Source: an uncultured Alphaproteobacteria bacterium
Lineage (GTDB): Bacteria; Pseudomonadota; Alphaproteobacteria; HIMB59; GCA-002718135
Length of the DNA stretch: 41,665 nucleotides
Assembly: GCA_902541435.1 (NCBI GenBank)
Contig: CACBQR010000007.1
Span: 1-41,665, forward strand
Reading direction: 5' to 3'
This document shows positions 17,358 through 25,574 of the stretch, one piece after another. Made by a program: the position numbers and the translations under genes. Within the stretch, counting starts at the first letter, position 1, and each line of letters begins with the position of its first letter. The notes under the pieces were generated by a model. That model was not told where the DNA came from. It saw nothing but the letters and a program-made list of their open reading frames with translations, and searched no databases.

Positions 17358-17393
17358 ACAATTTTTAAAATTTAGAAAAAGAAATTTATTTTT

Positions 17394-19238
17394 TTATACG
17401 CCCTTACGTTGTTTATTTTTTCCTTCTAAAAATTCGTTAAGAGCTGATTTCTTACCTTCGGTATTATCCACTTCAAGTGTTGGACTTTCCCAAAAAGCTG
17501 TTCCTTCTAACCATTCATATCCATCTGTTTTCATAGAAATTACGTATGTTTTGTCTGATTCTTTTGCTCTTTTGAAAGCGGCCTCTAATTCTGAAATAGA
17601 TTTAACAGTCTCACCATTTGCCCCCATACTTTTTGCGTGAGCTTCAAAATCTACAAACTGTACATTTGTCGCTCTTGCAGCATTGAGATTGCAAAGATAT
17701 TCATTCCCACCTTTTGCCAATTGCAATCTATTAATAACCATATGACCACCATTATCACAAACAACTATAATTAATTTTTTATCATATAAAACTGAACTGT
17801 AGATATCGCTATTTTGTAAGAGGTATGAACCATCACCTACAAATACAATTACATCTTGTTCAGGTTTTGCCATTTTGATTCCAAGTGCACCTGATATTTC
17901 ATAACTCATGCAACTAAAACCCCATTCAGTTTCAAAAGTATTCAGTTCTTTAGGTTTCCATATTTGAACCACTTCTCCAACTAACCCTCCAGCTGCAGTG
18001 ACCACAATATCTGATGGGTCTGAGTTTCTATAAACAGCACCTACAGCATGAGCATAGGATGGTAATTCTTGATTTGTTGGTCCGCTTTCTTTGGCAACAT
18101 ATTCATCCCATTTATTTCTTTCCTCAATTGAACGCTGGTACCAATTATCTGGTGCTTTCCAATCTCCTAATGCTTTTGATAATTCTTGAAGTCCAATTTT
18201 TGCATCGCTTACAACAGGAGTAGCACGATGTTTTGTAGTGTCAAATCGTGAAGTATTTATTGATACAAGTTGAAAATTTTCATTTTCAAAATTAGTCCAA
18301 GAGCCAGTTGTAAAGTCTCCTAACTTTGTTCCCACAGCTAGTGCTAAATCTGTATCAGTAGCAAGGTTATTAGATGAGCCTTCTCCTAAGCAACCAATTG
18401 CACTTATATAATAGGGATCATCTTTATTCATACAACCAATACCCATCACAGTTGCTGTTACAGGAATATTATGTTTTTTTGCAAAAGCAGAAATTTCCTC
18501 TTCTGCTTCTGAATATAAAACACCTCCACCTGAAATAATAATTGGTTGTTTAGATTGTTTTAATTTATCGGCTGCCTTTTGTATTTGATTTGGATCAGGA
18601 TGAATTCTTCTTATTTCATGAATTTTTTCTTCAAAAAAGATTTCAGGATAATCATAGGCTTCTCCTTGAACATCTTGAGACATAGAAATTACTGCTGGGC
18701 CACAGTCTGCAGGATCAAGCATTACATTAATTGCTTGAGGTAAAGATGTTAAAATTTGTTCAGGTCTAGTAATTCGATCAAAATATCTTGATACAGATTT
18801 AAATGAATCATTTTGAGTTTCTGAAGGAGAATTAAAATGTTCTACTTGTTGTAAAACAGGATCTGGAAAACGACTAGAAAATGTATCACCTGGTAAAAGT
18901 AAAATTGGAAGTCTATTACTTAAAGCAACTGCAGCAGCTGTAACCATATTAGTTGAGCCAGGTCCAACAGATGAAGTTGCAACAAATATTTGTTGTCTTC
19001 TTTTAGCACGAGCATATGCAATACCTGTTAGTGCCATATTTTGTTCATGATGACCTCTGTATCCAGGAAGTTCATTTTGATATTCTTCCATAGCTTGTCC
19101 AATACAAGCAACATTACCATGGCCATAAATACCGAAAGCACCTGGAAATAATTGTTCTTTTTTTCCATTAATTAAAATTTTTTGCATAGTTAAATACTTA
19201 ATTAATGCATGTGAACATGACATTCTAATTGTTTTCAT
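17394..19238 (-). CDS. iolD: 3D-(3,5/4)-trihydroxycyclohexane-1,2-dione hydrolase
   Basis: A 614-residue thiamine-diphosphate enzyme that opens the cyclitol ring in myo-inositol catabolism. The N-terminal segment L-F-P-G-A-F-G-I-Y-G-H-G-N is characteristic of IolD. A catalytic Glu lies in G-H-H-E-Q-N (about residue 65). The ThDP motif G-D-G-S-Y occurs near residue 466, with the metal-ligand Asn in the C-D-N-G-G segment about 26 residues later. Length equals that of known IolD proteins. It leads a minus-strand operon with a hydroxyacid dehydrogenase, a CUT2 transporter and, after a terminator, a Gfo/Idh enzyme. Other iol genes (iolB, iolC, iolE, iolG) are not in the window. Substrates could be modified inositols. 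The assignment as an IolD-family enzyme is firm; the exact substrate is less so. Confidence 0.88.
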   Translation of the reverse strand: MKTIRMSCSHALIKYLTMQKILINGKKEQLFPGAFGIYGHGNVACIGQAMEEYQNELPGYRGHHEQNMALTGIAYARAKRRQQIFVATSSVGPGSTNMVTAAAVALSNRLPILLLPGDTFSSRFPDPVLQQVEHFNSPSETQNDSFKSVSRYFDRITRPEQILTSLPQAINVMLDPADCGPAVISMSQDVQGEAYDYPEIFFEEKIHEIRRIHPDPNQIQKAADKLKQSKQPIIISGGGVLYSEAEEEISAFAKKHNIPVTATVMGIGCMNKDDPYYISAIGCLGEGSSNNLATDTDLALAVGTKLGDFTTGSWTNFENENFQLVSINTSRFDTTKHRATPVVSDAKIGLQELSKALGDWKAPDNWYQRSIEERNKWDEYVAKESGPTNQELPSYAHAVGAVYRNSDPSDIVVTAAGGLVGEVVQIWKPKELNTFETEWGFSCMSYEISGALGIKMAKPEQDVIVFVGDGSYLLQNSDIYSSVLYDKKLIIVVCDNGGHMVINRLQLAKGGNEYLCNLNAARATNVQFVDFEAHAKSMGANGETVKSISELEAAFKRAKESDKTYVISMKTDGYEWLEGTAFWESPTLEVDNTEGKKSALNEFLEGKNKQRKGV

Positions 19239-19338
19239 TTGTTCCTTTCACAAAAAAAATAGATACTATTATATTAAAAAAATAATTTAAAGAGTTAAAC
19301 AATTTATTTTTCTAATATTTTAGAATATAGAATATCTC

Positions 19339-20304
19339 ATGAAAGTTGGGATTGTTGGTGAAATTCATCCAAGTGGATATGAGATATTTGATAAAAATAA
19401 TATTGAATATTTTGTTACTAATAATATTGATGAAGATCACCTAATTGAAAAATTACGAGATGTGGATGGTATTGTTGTAAGAACAGCAGAAATAAATAAA
19501 AATATACTCTCTCAAGTAAAGAACCTAAAAATTGTTGCAAGACATGGTGTTGGCTATGACAATGTAGATACTGAATATTTAAATAATAATAAAATAGCTA
19601 TGGCCATTACTGGGACAGCAAATGCAACGAGTGTAGCTGAACATGTAATGACTATGATGCTTTGTTTGACAAAGAATATTTTTGAATCAGATAAATTGGT
19701 GAAATTAGGTAAATTTAAAGAAAAAGGTAATCTTCCCAACTACTTTGAACTCTACAATAAAAAAATTTTAATTCTTGGTTTTGGCCGAATAGGAAAAGCT
19801 TTAGCAAAAAGATGTAGTGGGTTTGAAATGAAAGTTTATGTACATGATCCTTTTCTTTCGGATGAAGAAATAAAAAATCTTAACTGTATTCCAATCAATA
19901 AAGACGAAGGCTTTAAAATTGCTGATTATATAAGTATCCATTTACCTTTAAATGAAAAAACAAAAAATTTGATTTCTTTTGATCAATTTGAAACCTTTAA
20001 ATCAAATTTGATTTTAATTAATACAGCAAGAGGAGGTATAATTAATGAAAACGCTTTATATGAAGCTTTAAAAAATGAAAAAATTTTTGGTGCTGGTGTT
20101 GATGTATTTGAAAAAGAACCACCTATAGAAAATCATAAACTTTTTTCTTTAAATAATATTTTATTAACTCCTCATAACGCTGCTTTAACTTTAGAATGTA
20201 GAAAAAGAATGTCAGTGGAATCGTGTGAAAATGTTTTTGATTTTTTAACTAAAAGTAAAAACTTAAATAAAAGTAATATTATAAATCTAAATATTTTTGA
20301 TTAA
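19339..20304 (+). CDS. D-2-hydroxyacid / phosphoglycerate-type dehydrogenase
   Basis: A 321-residue NAD-dependent dehydrogenase of the SerA-like branch. The Rossmann motif is complete (L-G-F-G-R-I-G). The catalytic set shows Arg in N-T-A-R-G-G, Glu in E-K-E-P-P and His in T-P-H-N-A-A. The substrate-loop motif A-R-H-G-V-G-Y-D-N-V-D (about residue 67) is typical. It lacks the regulatory ACT domain of true SerA (usually 400 or more residues). It is divergent from iolD across a 100-base AT-rich gap and overlaps the Rieske-like gene tail to tail by 4 bases. Oxidation or reduction of a catabolic hydroxyacid is more likely than serine synthesis. Confidence 0.87.
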   Translation: MKVGIVGEIHPSGYEIFDKNNIEYFVTNNIDEDHLIEKLRDVDGIVVRTAEINKNILSQVKNLKIVARHGVGYDNVDTEYLNNNKIAMAITGTANATSVAEHVMTMMLCLTKNIFESDKLVKLGKFKEKGNLPNYFELYNKKILILGFGRIGKALAKRCSGFEMKVYVHDPFLSDEEIKNLNCIPINKDEGFKIADYISIHLPLNEKTKNLISFDQFETFKSNLILINTARGGIINENALYEALKNEKIFGAGVDVFEKEPPIENHKLFSLNNILLTPHNAALTLECRKRMSVESCENVFDFLTKSKNLNKSNIINLNIFD

Positions 20305-20621
20305 ATATTAAGGTAAAGATTTCCATCTTCTTCTGTAACATCAAATATTTTTAGTGGGGTCTGTTCTAAATCAGATATAGAGTCTCCAGATACAATACTA
20401 AATTTATTTCCGCATGTTGGACACTCCAGTTCTTCACCTTCAATACTAGATTCACTTAATAAAGTTTTCTCTGCACAAGGGCAATTTCCTTCAGTTGCAA
20501 AAAAGCCAGACTCAAGTCTATAAATTGCATAATTTACATCGTCGTATTCAAAATTTTCAACCGAGCCAACATCAATATCGTCAACTTCACCTATTAAGAT
20601 TGGCTCTATTTCGTCATTCAT
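20301..20621 (-). CDS. Rieske-like protein with four cysteines at the cluster site
   Basis: A 106-residue protein with the layout of a soluble Rieske ferredoxin (MocE/NirD-like). The first cluster motif is C47-P-C49 and the second is C67-P-T-C70-G, separated by 17 residues. In true Rieske proteins the pattern is C-x-H-x(15-17)-C-x2-H; here both histidines are cysteine. The surrounding order (Gly and Leu after motif 1, G-x-x-F after motif 2) is kept. It may bind a [2Fe-2S] cluster with all-Cys ligation, another iron site or zinc. It follows the L-lactate dehydrogenase gene by 60 bases and may be the last gene of that operon. A role as electron carrier for one of the oxygenases nearby is possible but unproven. 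No Shine-Dalgarno sequence is evident. Confidence 0.8.
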   Translation of the reverse strand: MNDEIEPILIGEVDDIDVGSVENFEYDDVNYAIYRLESGFFATEGNCPCAEKTLLSESSIEGEELECPTCGNKFSIVSGDSISDLEQTPLKIFDVTEEDGNLYLNI

Positions 20622-20681
20622 AAAAAATTTGTAAAATAAAATTGAATTAGAATAAATATTTTTTTTAAGAAAGTTGTTAAT

Positions 20682-21836
20682 TTATCTGAATTTTAGATTT
20701 TTTCTTGTGAGTTCTTTTACGTTAGAAACTCCCATTAATTTCATATCTCGTTCAATTTCATTACGTAAATTAGATAAGCTTTTTTCAACACCTTTTTGAC
20801 CTCCTGCTGCCAATGCATATAAATACATTCTTCCACCAGAACAGGCTTTTGCACCAAGTGATAGTGCTTTTAAAACATGAGTACCTCTTCTTATTCCTCC
20901 TTCACAAATTACATCTATTTTATCTCCAACAGCATCAACAATTTCAGCTAGTTGATCAAATGGCGATCTAGCGCCATCTAATTGTCGACCTCCATGATTT
21001 GAAACCATTATGGCTGACGCACCTACATCTACAGCTTTTTTTGCATCGTCTACGGACATTACCCCTTTAATTGCAAATTGTCGTCCCCAATCTTTATTAA
21101 TATTTTCTACATCTTTCCAACTCATGGAGTTATCAAGCATTTTTGTGAAGTAATCTCCTATGGTTGTCATTACTGTTGTGCCTTCATTAATGTGATCCTT
21201 TAGATTACTTAATTCCCATTTTGGTTTTGTAAAATAATCGACTGCCCACTTTGGATGTAGCATAAAACTTAAAACACTATTGAGTTTTAACTTCATTGGA
21301 ATTGTAAAACCCGTATACAAATCTCGTTCACGGTTTCCTCCAACAGCAGTATCTACTGTTACAGCCATTGCTTCAAAATTTGATTCTTTACATCTTTCTA
21401 TAAGAGCTTTGTTCAAACCTTTGTCTTTGTGAACATAGAGTTGAAATAATTTTGGTGTTTTGACTAAATTTGATATTTCTTCAATACTGGCAGTCCCTAA
21501 AGAAGAAATTCCAAACATTGTTCCAAATTTTTCAGCTGCTTTTGCAACTCCAATCTCACCTTCATGGTGAAATAACCTTTGTAGAGCAGTTGGTGCACAA
21601 TACAAAGGCATATCTAACTTTTGTCCCATTACAGTAGTTGACATATCAACTTTATCAACACCGCTTAATACATTTGGAATCAAATCACATTGCTCATAGG
21701 CATCTGTGTTTCTTTTATAAGTTATCTCATCATCAGCAGCGCCATCGATGTAATGGAATATTGGACTTGGTAGTCTTTTTTTTGCTAAGTTTCTAAAATC
21801 TTTAACATTATGACAATTATTAATATTGCCAAACAT
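20682..21836 (-). CDS. lldD: FMN-dependent L-lactate dehydrogenase
   Basis: A 384-residue alpha-hydroxyacid dehydrogenase that oxidises L-lactate (or a similar L-2-hydroxyacid) to the 2-keto acid using FMN, probably passing electrons to the respiratory chain. The catalytic His281 and Arg284 lie in S-N-H-G-G-R-Q-L-D, and Lys257 lies in I-K-G-V-M. The N-terminal F-H-Y-I-D-G-A-A-D-D segment contacts FMN in the family. Its ATG overlaps the TAA of the FAH-family gene by one base. Glycolate or mandelate oxidation is possible by family alone, but the L-fucose pathway ends in L-lactate plus pyruvate, so lactate is favoured. Confidence 0.88.
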   Translation of the reverse strand: MFGNINNCHNVKDFRNLAKKRLPSPIFHYIDGAADDEITYKRNTDAYEQCDLIPNVLSGVDKVDMSTTVMGQKLDMPLYCAPTALQRLFHHEGEIGVAKAAEKFGTMFGISSLGTASIEEISNLVKTPKLFQLYVHKDKGLNKALIERCKESNFEAMAVTVDTAVGGNRERDLYTGFTIPMKLKLNSVLSFMLHPKWAVDYFTKPKWELSNLKDHINEGTTVMTTIGDYFTKMLDNSMSWKDVENINKDWGRQFAIKGVMSVDDAKKAVDVGASAIMVSNHGGRQLDGARSPFDQLAEIVDAVGDKIDVICEGGIRRGTHVLKALSLGAKACSGGRMYLYALAAGGQKGVEKSLSNLRNEIERDMKLMGVSNVKELTRKNLKFR

Positions 21837-22684
21837 TACGCCTGAATAGTTTTTTGAGTTTGTTCTCCCAGACCCTCAATACCAAGTTTCATTACATCAC
21901 CTGCTTTTAAAAATACTTGTGGTTTCATTCCCATTCCAACTCCTGGCGGTGTGCCTGTTGAGATGATATCTCCAGGTTGTAATGACATGAATTGACTTAA
22001 ATAACTTATTAAAAAGTTTACTCCGTAAACCATTGTGCTTGTTGATCCATCTTGCATTCTTTTACCATTTACATCAAGCCACATTTTTAAGTTTTGAGGA
22101 TCTGGTACTTCATCGGTAGTAACCAAATATGGTCCGATTGGACCAAAGGTATCACAAGACTTTCCTTTAACCCATTGGCCGGAATGTTCTATTTGAAATT
22201 CTCTTTCGCTGAGATCATTGATGACACAGTATCCAGCAATATGAGATTGTGATTCCCTCTCAGAAATATATTTTGCTTCTTTTCCAATAATAACACCAAG
22301 CTCAACTTCCCAGTCAGACTTTACTGATTTTTTTGGAATCTCAACATTATCGTTTGGTCCAATAACGGCACTTGTTGCTTTTGAAAAAATAATTGGTTCA
22401 GGTGGAACTTTCTGACCTGTTTCTTCAGCATGATCAGAATAATTTAGGCCGATACAAATAAATTTTCCGATACTTTCTTTACTAACACAAGGTGCATATC
22501 CATCACTGTTTTCAACTAGAGGTAAAGATGTAGGATCAATTTTTTTCAATTCATTCAATTTACCAATAGTCACATTTTTATTATCCCAATCCCTGACAAG
22601 AGATGATGCATCACGGATATTCCCTTCTTGATCAAGTATTCCTGGCTTAACTTCATTCCCAATTCTGTATCTTAAAGTTTTCAT
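21836..22684 (-). CDS. FAH-family hydrolase, probable 2,4-diketo-3-deoxy-L-fuconate hydrolase
   Basis: A 282-residue fumarylacetoacetate-hydrolase-family enzyme that would cleave a C-C bond of a diketo acid. Metal ligands E126, E128 (in D-W-E-V-E-L) and D157 (in I-N-D-L-S) are present, together with the G-L-N-Y-x-x-H-A-E-E active-site segment. The start at 22684 (M-K-T-L-R-Y) is chosen because its ATG overlaps the SDR stop by one base (TAATG); a 4-residue upstream extension is unlikely. Such genes are often named ureidoglycolate lyase. Here the preceding DHRS6/KDF-dehydrogenase-like SDR and the following lactate dehydrogenase point to diketo-deoxy-fuconate cleavage into pyruvate and L-lactate. 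Confidence 0.87.
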   Translation of the reverse strand: MKTLRYRIGNEVKPGILDQEGNIRDASSLVRDWDNKNVTIGKLNELKKIDPTSLPLVENSDGYAPCVSKESIGKFICIGLNYSDHAEETGQKVPPEPIIFSKATSAVIGPNDNVEIPKKSVKSDWEVELGVIIGKEAKYISERESQSHIAGYCVINDLSEREFQIEHSGQWVKGKSCDTFGPIGPYLVTTDEVPDPQNLKMWLDVNGKRMQDGSTSTMVYGVNFLISYLSQFMSLQPGDIISTGTPPGVGMGMKPQVFLKAGDVMKLGIEGLGEQTQKTIQA

Positions 22685-23421
22685 TATAAAGTCCATCCTC
22701 CATCAATTAAATTTAATGTTCCAGTAACAAAATCTGATTCGTCACTAGCTAAGTAAGTTGCAAGCGATGCTATCTCTTCTGGTTGTGCCAATCTACCCAT
22801 GGCTTGTCTTGCTACAAAGTCTGATCTTGCTTTAACTGGATCATCGGCCATATTAACTCTACCTTCCCAAGAAGGTGTTTCAACAGTTCCTGGTAAAATA
22901 GCATTACAACGGATACCATCTTTTACATGATCTATGGCAATTGCTTTTACAAACCCATTTAAAGCAGCTTTAGTTGTGCCATATATAAATCTATTTGGTG
23001 CGCCTTTAACATTTGAAGCAGCAGATGATACAATAACAATACTGCCCTTCTTTTGTTTTAACATTTTTGGAAGGAGATTATATGTCATTAAATAAGCAGA
23101 AAATATATTTACATTTATTGATCGTGAAAATTCATTTTCATCACAATCAAGAATTGTTCCATGATGAACAAAGCCCACTGCGTGAAATAAAACATCAATT
23201 TTGTCTATAGAAGAACAGAAGGTCTCTACATCATTTTTGTTTGTTGCATCCAATTTCATTGTTTGGATACTCTTATTTTCATTTTTTAAATCATTTAGTT
23301 TATCTTCATTTATATCAGTTGCTAAAACTTTAGCCCCCTCATTCGCAAATTTAATGGCAGTTGCTCTCCCGATACCTTGTGCAGCTGCAGTAACTATAAT
23401 ATTTTTTTTATCTAATCTCAT
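22684..23421 (-). CDS. SDR, probable 2-keto-3-deoxy-L-fuconate dehydrogenase
   Basis: A 245-residue short-chain dehydrogenase. The cofactor motif is T-A-A-A-Q-G-I-G (residues 11-18), and Asp36 after strand 2 favours NAD. The catalytic Tyr147 and Lys151 are in Y-G-T-T-K, with Ser132/133 before them. The sequence closely follows human DHRS6/BDH2 as I recall it, for example G-F-V-H-H-G-T and A-S-D-E-S. Arginines at 144, 187 and 204 fall where DHRS6 uses arginines to hold a carboxylate. DHRS6-like bacterial SDRs include 2-keto-3-deoxy-L-fuconate dehydrogenase. First gene of the coupled SDR-FAH-LldD operon, divergent from galE. Confidence 0.87.
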   Translation of the reverse strand: MRLDKKNIIVTAAAQGIGRATAIKFANEGAKVLATDINEDKLNDLKNENKSIQTMKLDATNKNDVETFCSSIDKIDVLFHAVGFVHHGTILDCDENEFSRSINVNIFSAYLMTYNLLPKMLKQKKGSIVIVSSAASNVKGAPNRFIYGTTKAALNGFVKAIAIDHVKDGIRCNAILPGTVETPSWEGRVNMADDPVKARSDFVARQAMGRLAQPEEIASLATYLASDESDFVTGTLNLIDGGWTL

Positions 23422-23557
23422 ATTTCAGAATGATTTGTCTTTTTTAAGCATTAACAGACTTTATTTTGAATTCAATAAATAAAGAGATTTATAATATTAG
23501 TCATTTACAAAATATATCAATTTTAAATTAATAAATAATAATTTATTAGATATGTAT

Positions 23558-24541
23558 ATGAATTTTCTTTTAACAGGTGGTGCTGGATATATAGGAAGTC
23601 ATGCCGCTCTTTCTCTTCTAGATGCTGGTCACAGTGTTCATATTATTGATGATTTATCTACTGGGAATAAAAGTCTCATTCCTGAAAATGCATTTTTTAC
23701 AAAATGTAATATTAATGATGAAGAAGTGATTTCTGAGCTTATAAAATCTAATAACTTTGATTTATTAATGCACTTTGCTGGTTTTATTCAAGTTGAGGAA
23801 TCTGTAAAATACCCGCAGAAATATTTTGATAATAATACTGAAAATGCAACTAAACTATTTGAAACTTGTAAAAATAATGGATTAAATAAAATTGTATTTT
23901 CTTCTACAGCTGCTGCATATGGATCAGTAAGTGAAAATAAATTAATAGATGAAAATACAAATTTAAATCCTCAAAATCCCTATGCTGAATCAAAAATAAA
24001 AACAGAAAATTTTTTATTTGAAAATAAAGATGATTACAAATTTATAATATTACGATACTTTAACGTTGCTGGTGCTGATAAAAAATTACGATCAGGTCAA
24101 ATATCTAAAAGATCAACACATTTAATAAAAATTTTATCTGAAGTTGTTGTTGGTAAGAGAGATCATATTGAAATATTTGGCAATGATTATAACACGCCTG
24201 ATGGAACAGCTATCAGAGACTATATTCATGTCTCTGATCTTGCTGATATCCACTTAGAAGTTGCAAAATATTTATTAGAAGGTTCAGAATCTAATTTATT
24301 TAATTGTGGTTATGGAAATGGTTTTAGTGTTTTAGATGTTATAAATACTGCAAATAAAATTTCAGAGGATAAAATTGATTATAAATTTTCAAGTAGGAGA
24401 GATGGAGATGTTGAACAATTAATTGCTGATACATCAAAAATATTGAAACATATTGATTGGATACCAAAACATAATGATCTAAGTGAAATTATAAATTCTT
24501 CAATTAAATGGGAAGAAAAAATTAATGAATCAAATAAATAA
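23558..24541 (+). CDS. galE: UDP-glucose 4-epimerase
   Basis: A 327-residue extended SDR that interconverts UDP-glucose and UDP-galactose. T-G-G-A-G-Y-I-G (residues 6-13) binds NAD, and the catalytic pair is Tyr142 and Lys146 in Y-A-E-S-K. G-T-A-I-R-D-Y-I-H-V is the usual C-terminal GalE motif. The start at 23558 matches the family N-terminus; an in-frame ATG 6 bases upstream adds two residues. It overlaps galT by 17 bases, so the two Leloir enzymes are co-expressed; galK is absent here. Upstream is a roughly 136-base, very AT-rich divergent region shared with the SDR gene. Confidence 0.94.
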   Translation: MNFLLTGGAGYIGSHAALSLLDAGHSVHIIDDLSTGNKSLIPENAFFTKCNINDEEVISELIKSNNFDLLMHFAGFIQVEESVKYPQKYFDNNTENATKLFETCKNNGLNKIVFSSTAAAYGSVSENKLIDENTNLNPQNPYAESKIKTENFLFENKDDYKFIILRYFNVAGADKKLRSGQISKRSTHLIKILSEVVVGKRDHIEIFGNDYNTPDGTAIRDYIHVSDLADIHLEVAKYLLEGSESNLFNCGYGNGFSVLDVINTANKISEDKIDYKFSSRRDGDVEQLIADTSKILKHIDWIPKHNDLSEIINSSIKWEEKINESNK

Positions 24542-25574
24542 AAGAATTTTTATAAGAAATGATAAAAAAGAACTTTATCTTTATGGCTATAAGGAACACA
24601 AAGAATCCTCAAGCCAAGAACTTGATATTACAGAAATTCCTAAACCTCATATGAGATGGAATCCTTCAAGAGATGAATGGGTTACATACTCAGCAGGAAG
24701 AAAAGACAGAACTTCATTTCCACCAAAAGAGTATTGCCCACTTTGTCCAGGGGCAAATTTAAATTATCCAACAGAGATACCATTTTCAAACTTCGAAGTT
24801 GCAGTCTTTCCAAATCGTTGGGCTAGCTTTAATCCTAATGGAGAAAATATATTTTTAGAAAATATTTTAAGTAAACCGTCAAAAGGAGAGTGTGAAGTAG
24901 TTGTATATTCTCCAGCACATCTTGATACTATTTCTGAAATGCCTTTAGAGCGAATAGAATTATTAACTACAGTTTGGATTGATAGATATAAGGAGTTGCA
25001 AAAGAAACCAGAGGTTAAATATGTTCTACCTTTTGAAAATAGAGGGGAAGAATGTGGTGTTACTCTTCATCATCCGCATGGCCAAATTTATGCTTATCCT
25101 TTTATTCCACCTGCAATAGAAAAAGAAATAAGAGCATTTAAAAAAGAGAACTTTTTAATCAAAATTATGAAACAGTTAGAAGAGAAATATTATGTATATC
25201 AAAATGACAATTTTATTGCAGCTGTGCCGCCCTTCGCAAGATACGCTTATGAGGTATGGATAATACCAAAAATTCAAATCGAAGGACCGTGGAAATTTAA
25301 TGATATGCAAATTGAGGATTTCTCTAAATGTATTCAGCAGGTTGTGAAAGGATATGATACTTTTCTAAATAAAAGATGCCCATATATAATGGGTTTACAC
25401 GCTTCACCTGAATTTGATGATAGTCAGTTTCATTTTCATGTTGAATTTTACCCACCTTTACGACACGGCGATAAACCAAAAGTTTTAGCAGGCTCTGAGT
25501 CAATGGCTGGTGTTTTTATAATGGATGTATTGCCAGAAGATTCTGCTAAAGTATTAAGAAAATTTATGTCATGA
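24525..25574 (+). CDS. galT: Galactose-1-phosphate uridylyltransferase
   Basis: A 349-residue HIT-superfamily transferase that exchanges UMP between UDP-glucose and galactose-1-phosphate. The zinc-site pair C71-P-L-C74 and the nucleophile motif H183-P-H185-G-Q187 are intact, and a second H-F-H-x-E segment (Q-F-H-F-H-V-E) occurs near the C-terminus. Length is standard. It overlaps galE at its 5' end and ends in an ATGA overlap with sufE. An unusual feature is the roughly 40-residue N-terminal segment rich in charged residues before the conserved M-R-W-N-P. Confidence 0.93.
   Translation: MNQINKRIFIRNDKKELYLYGYKEHKESSSQELDITEIPKPHMRWNPSRDEWVTYSAGRKDRTSFPPKEYCPLCPGANLNYPTEIPFSNFEVAVFPNRWASFNPNGENIFLENILSKPSKGECEVVVYSPAHLDTISEMPLERIELLTTVWIDRYKELQKKPEVKYVLPFENRGEECGVTLHHPHGQIYAYPFIPPAIEKEIRAFKKENFLIKIMKQLEEKYYVYQNDNFIAAVPPFARYAYEVWIIPKIQIEGPWKFNDMQIEDFSKCIQQVVKGYDTFLNKRCPYIMGLHASPEFDDSQFHFHVEFYPPLRHGDKPKVLAGSESMAGVFIMDVLPEDSAKVLRKFMS

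Noticed and set aside
21836-22684. FAH-family gene as ureidoglycolate lyase (purine catabolism)
   Set aside because: No allantoin or purine genes are nearby; coupling to a DHRS6-like SDR and a lactate dehydrogenase fits diketo-deoxy-fuconate cleavage better.
23422-23557. Possible riboswitch or small RNA in the galE/SDR divergent gap
   Set aside because: The stretch is almost pure A and T with no stable stem or conserved motif that I can see.
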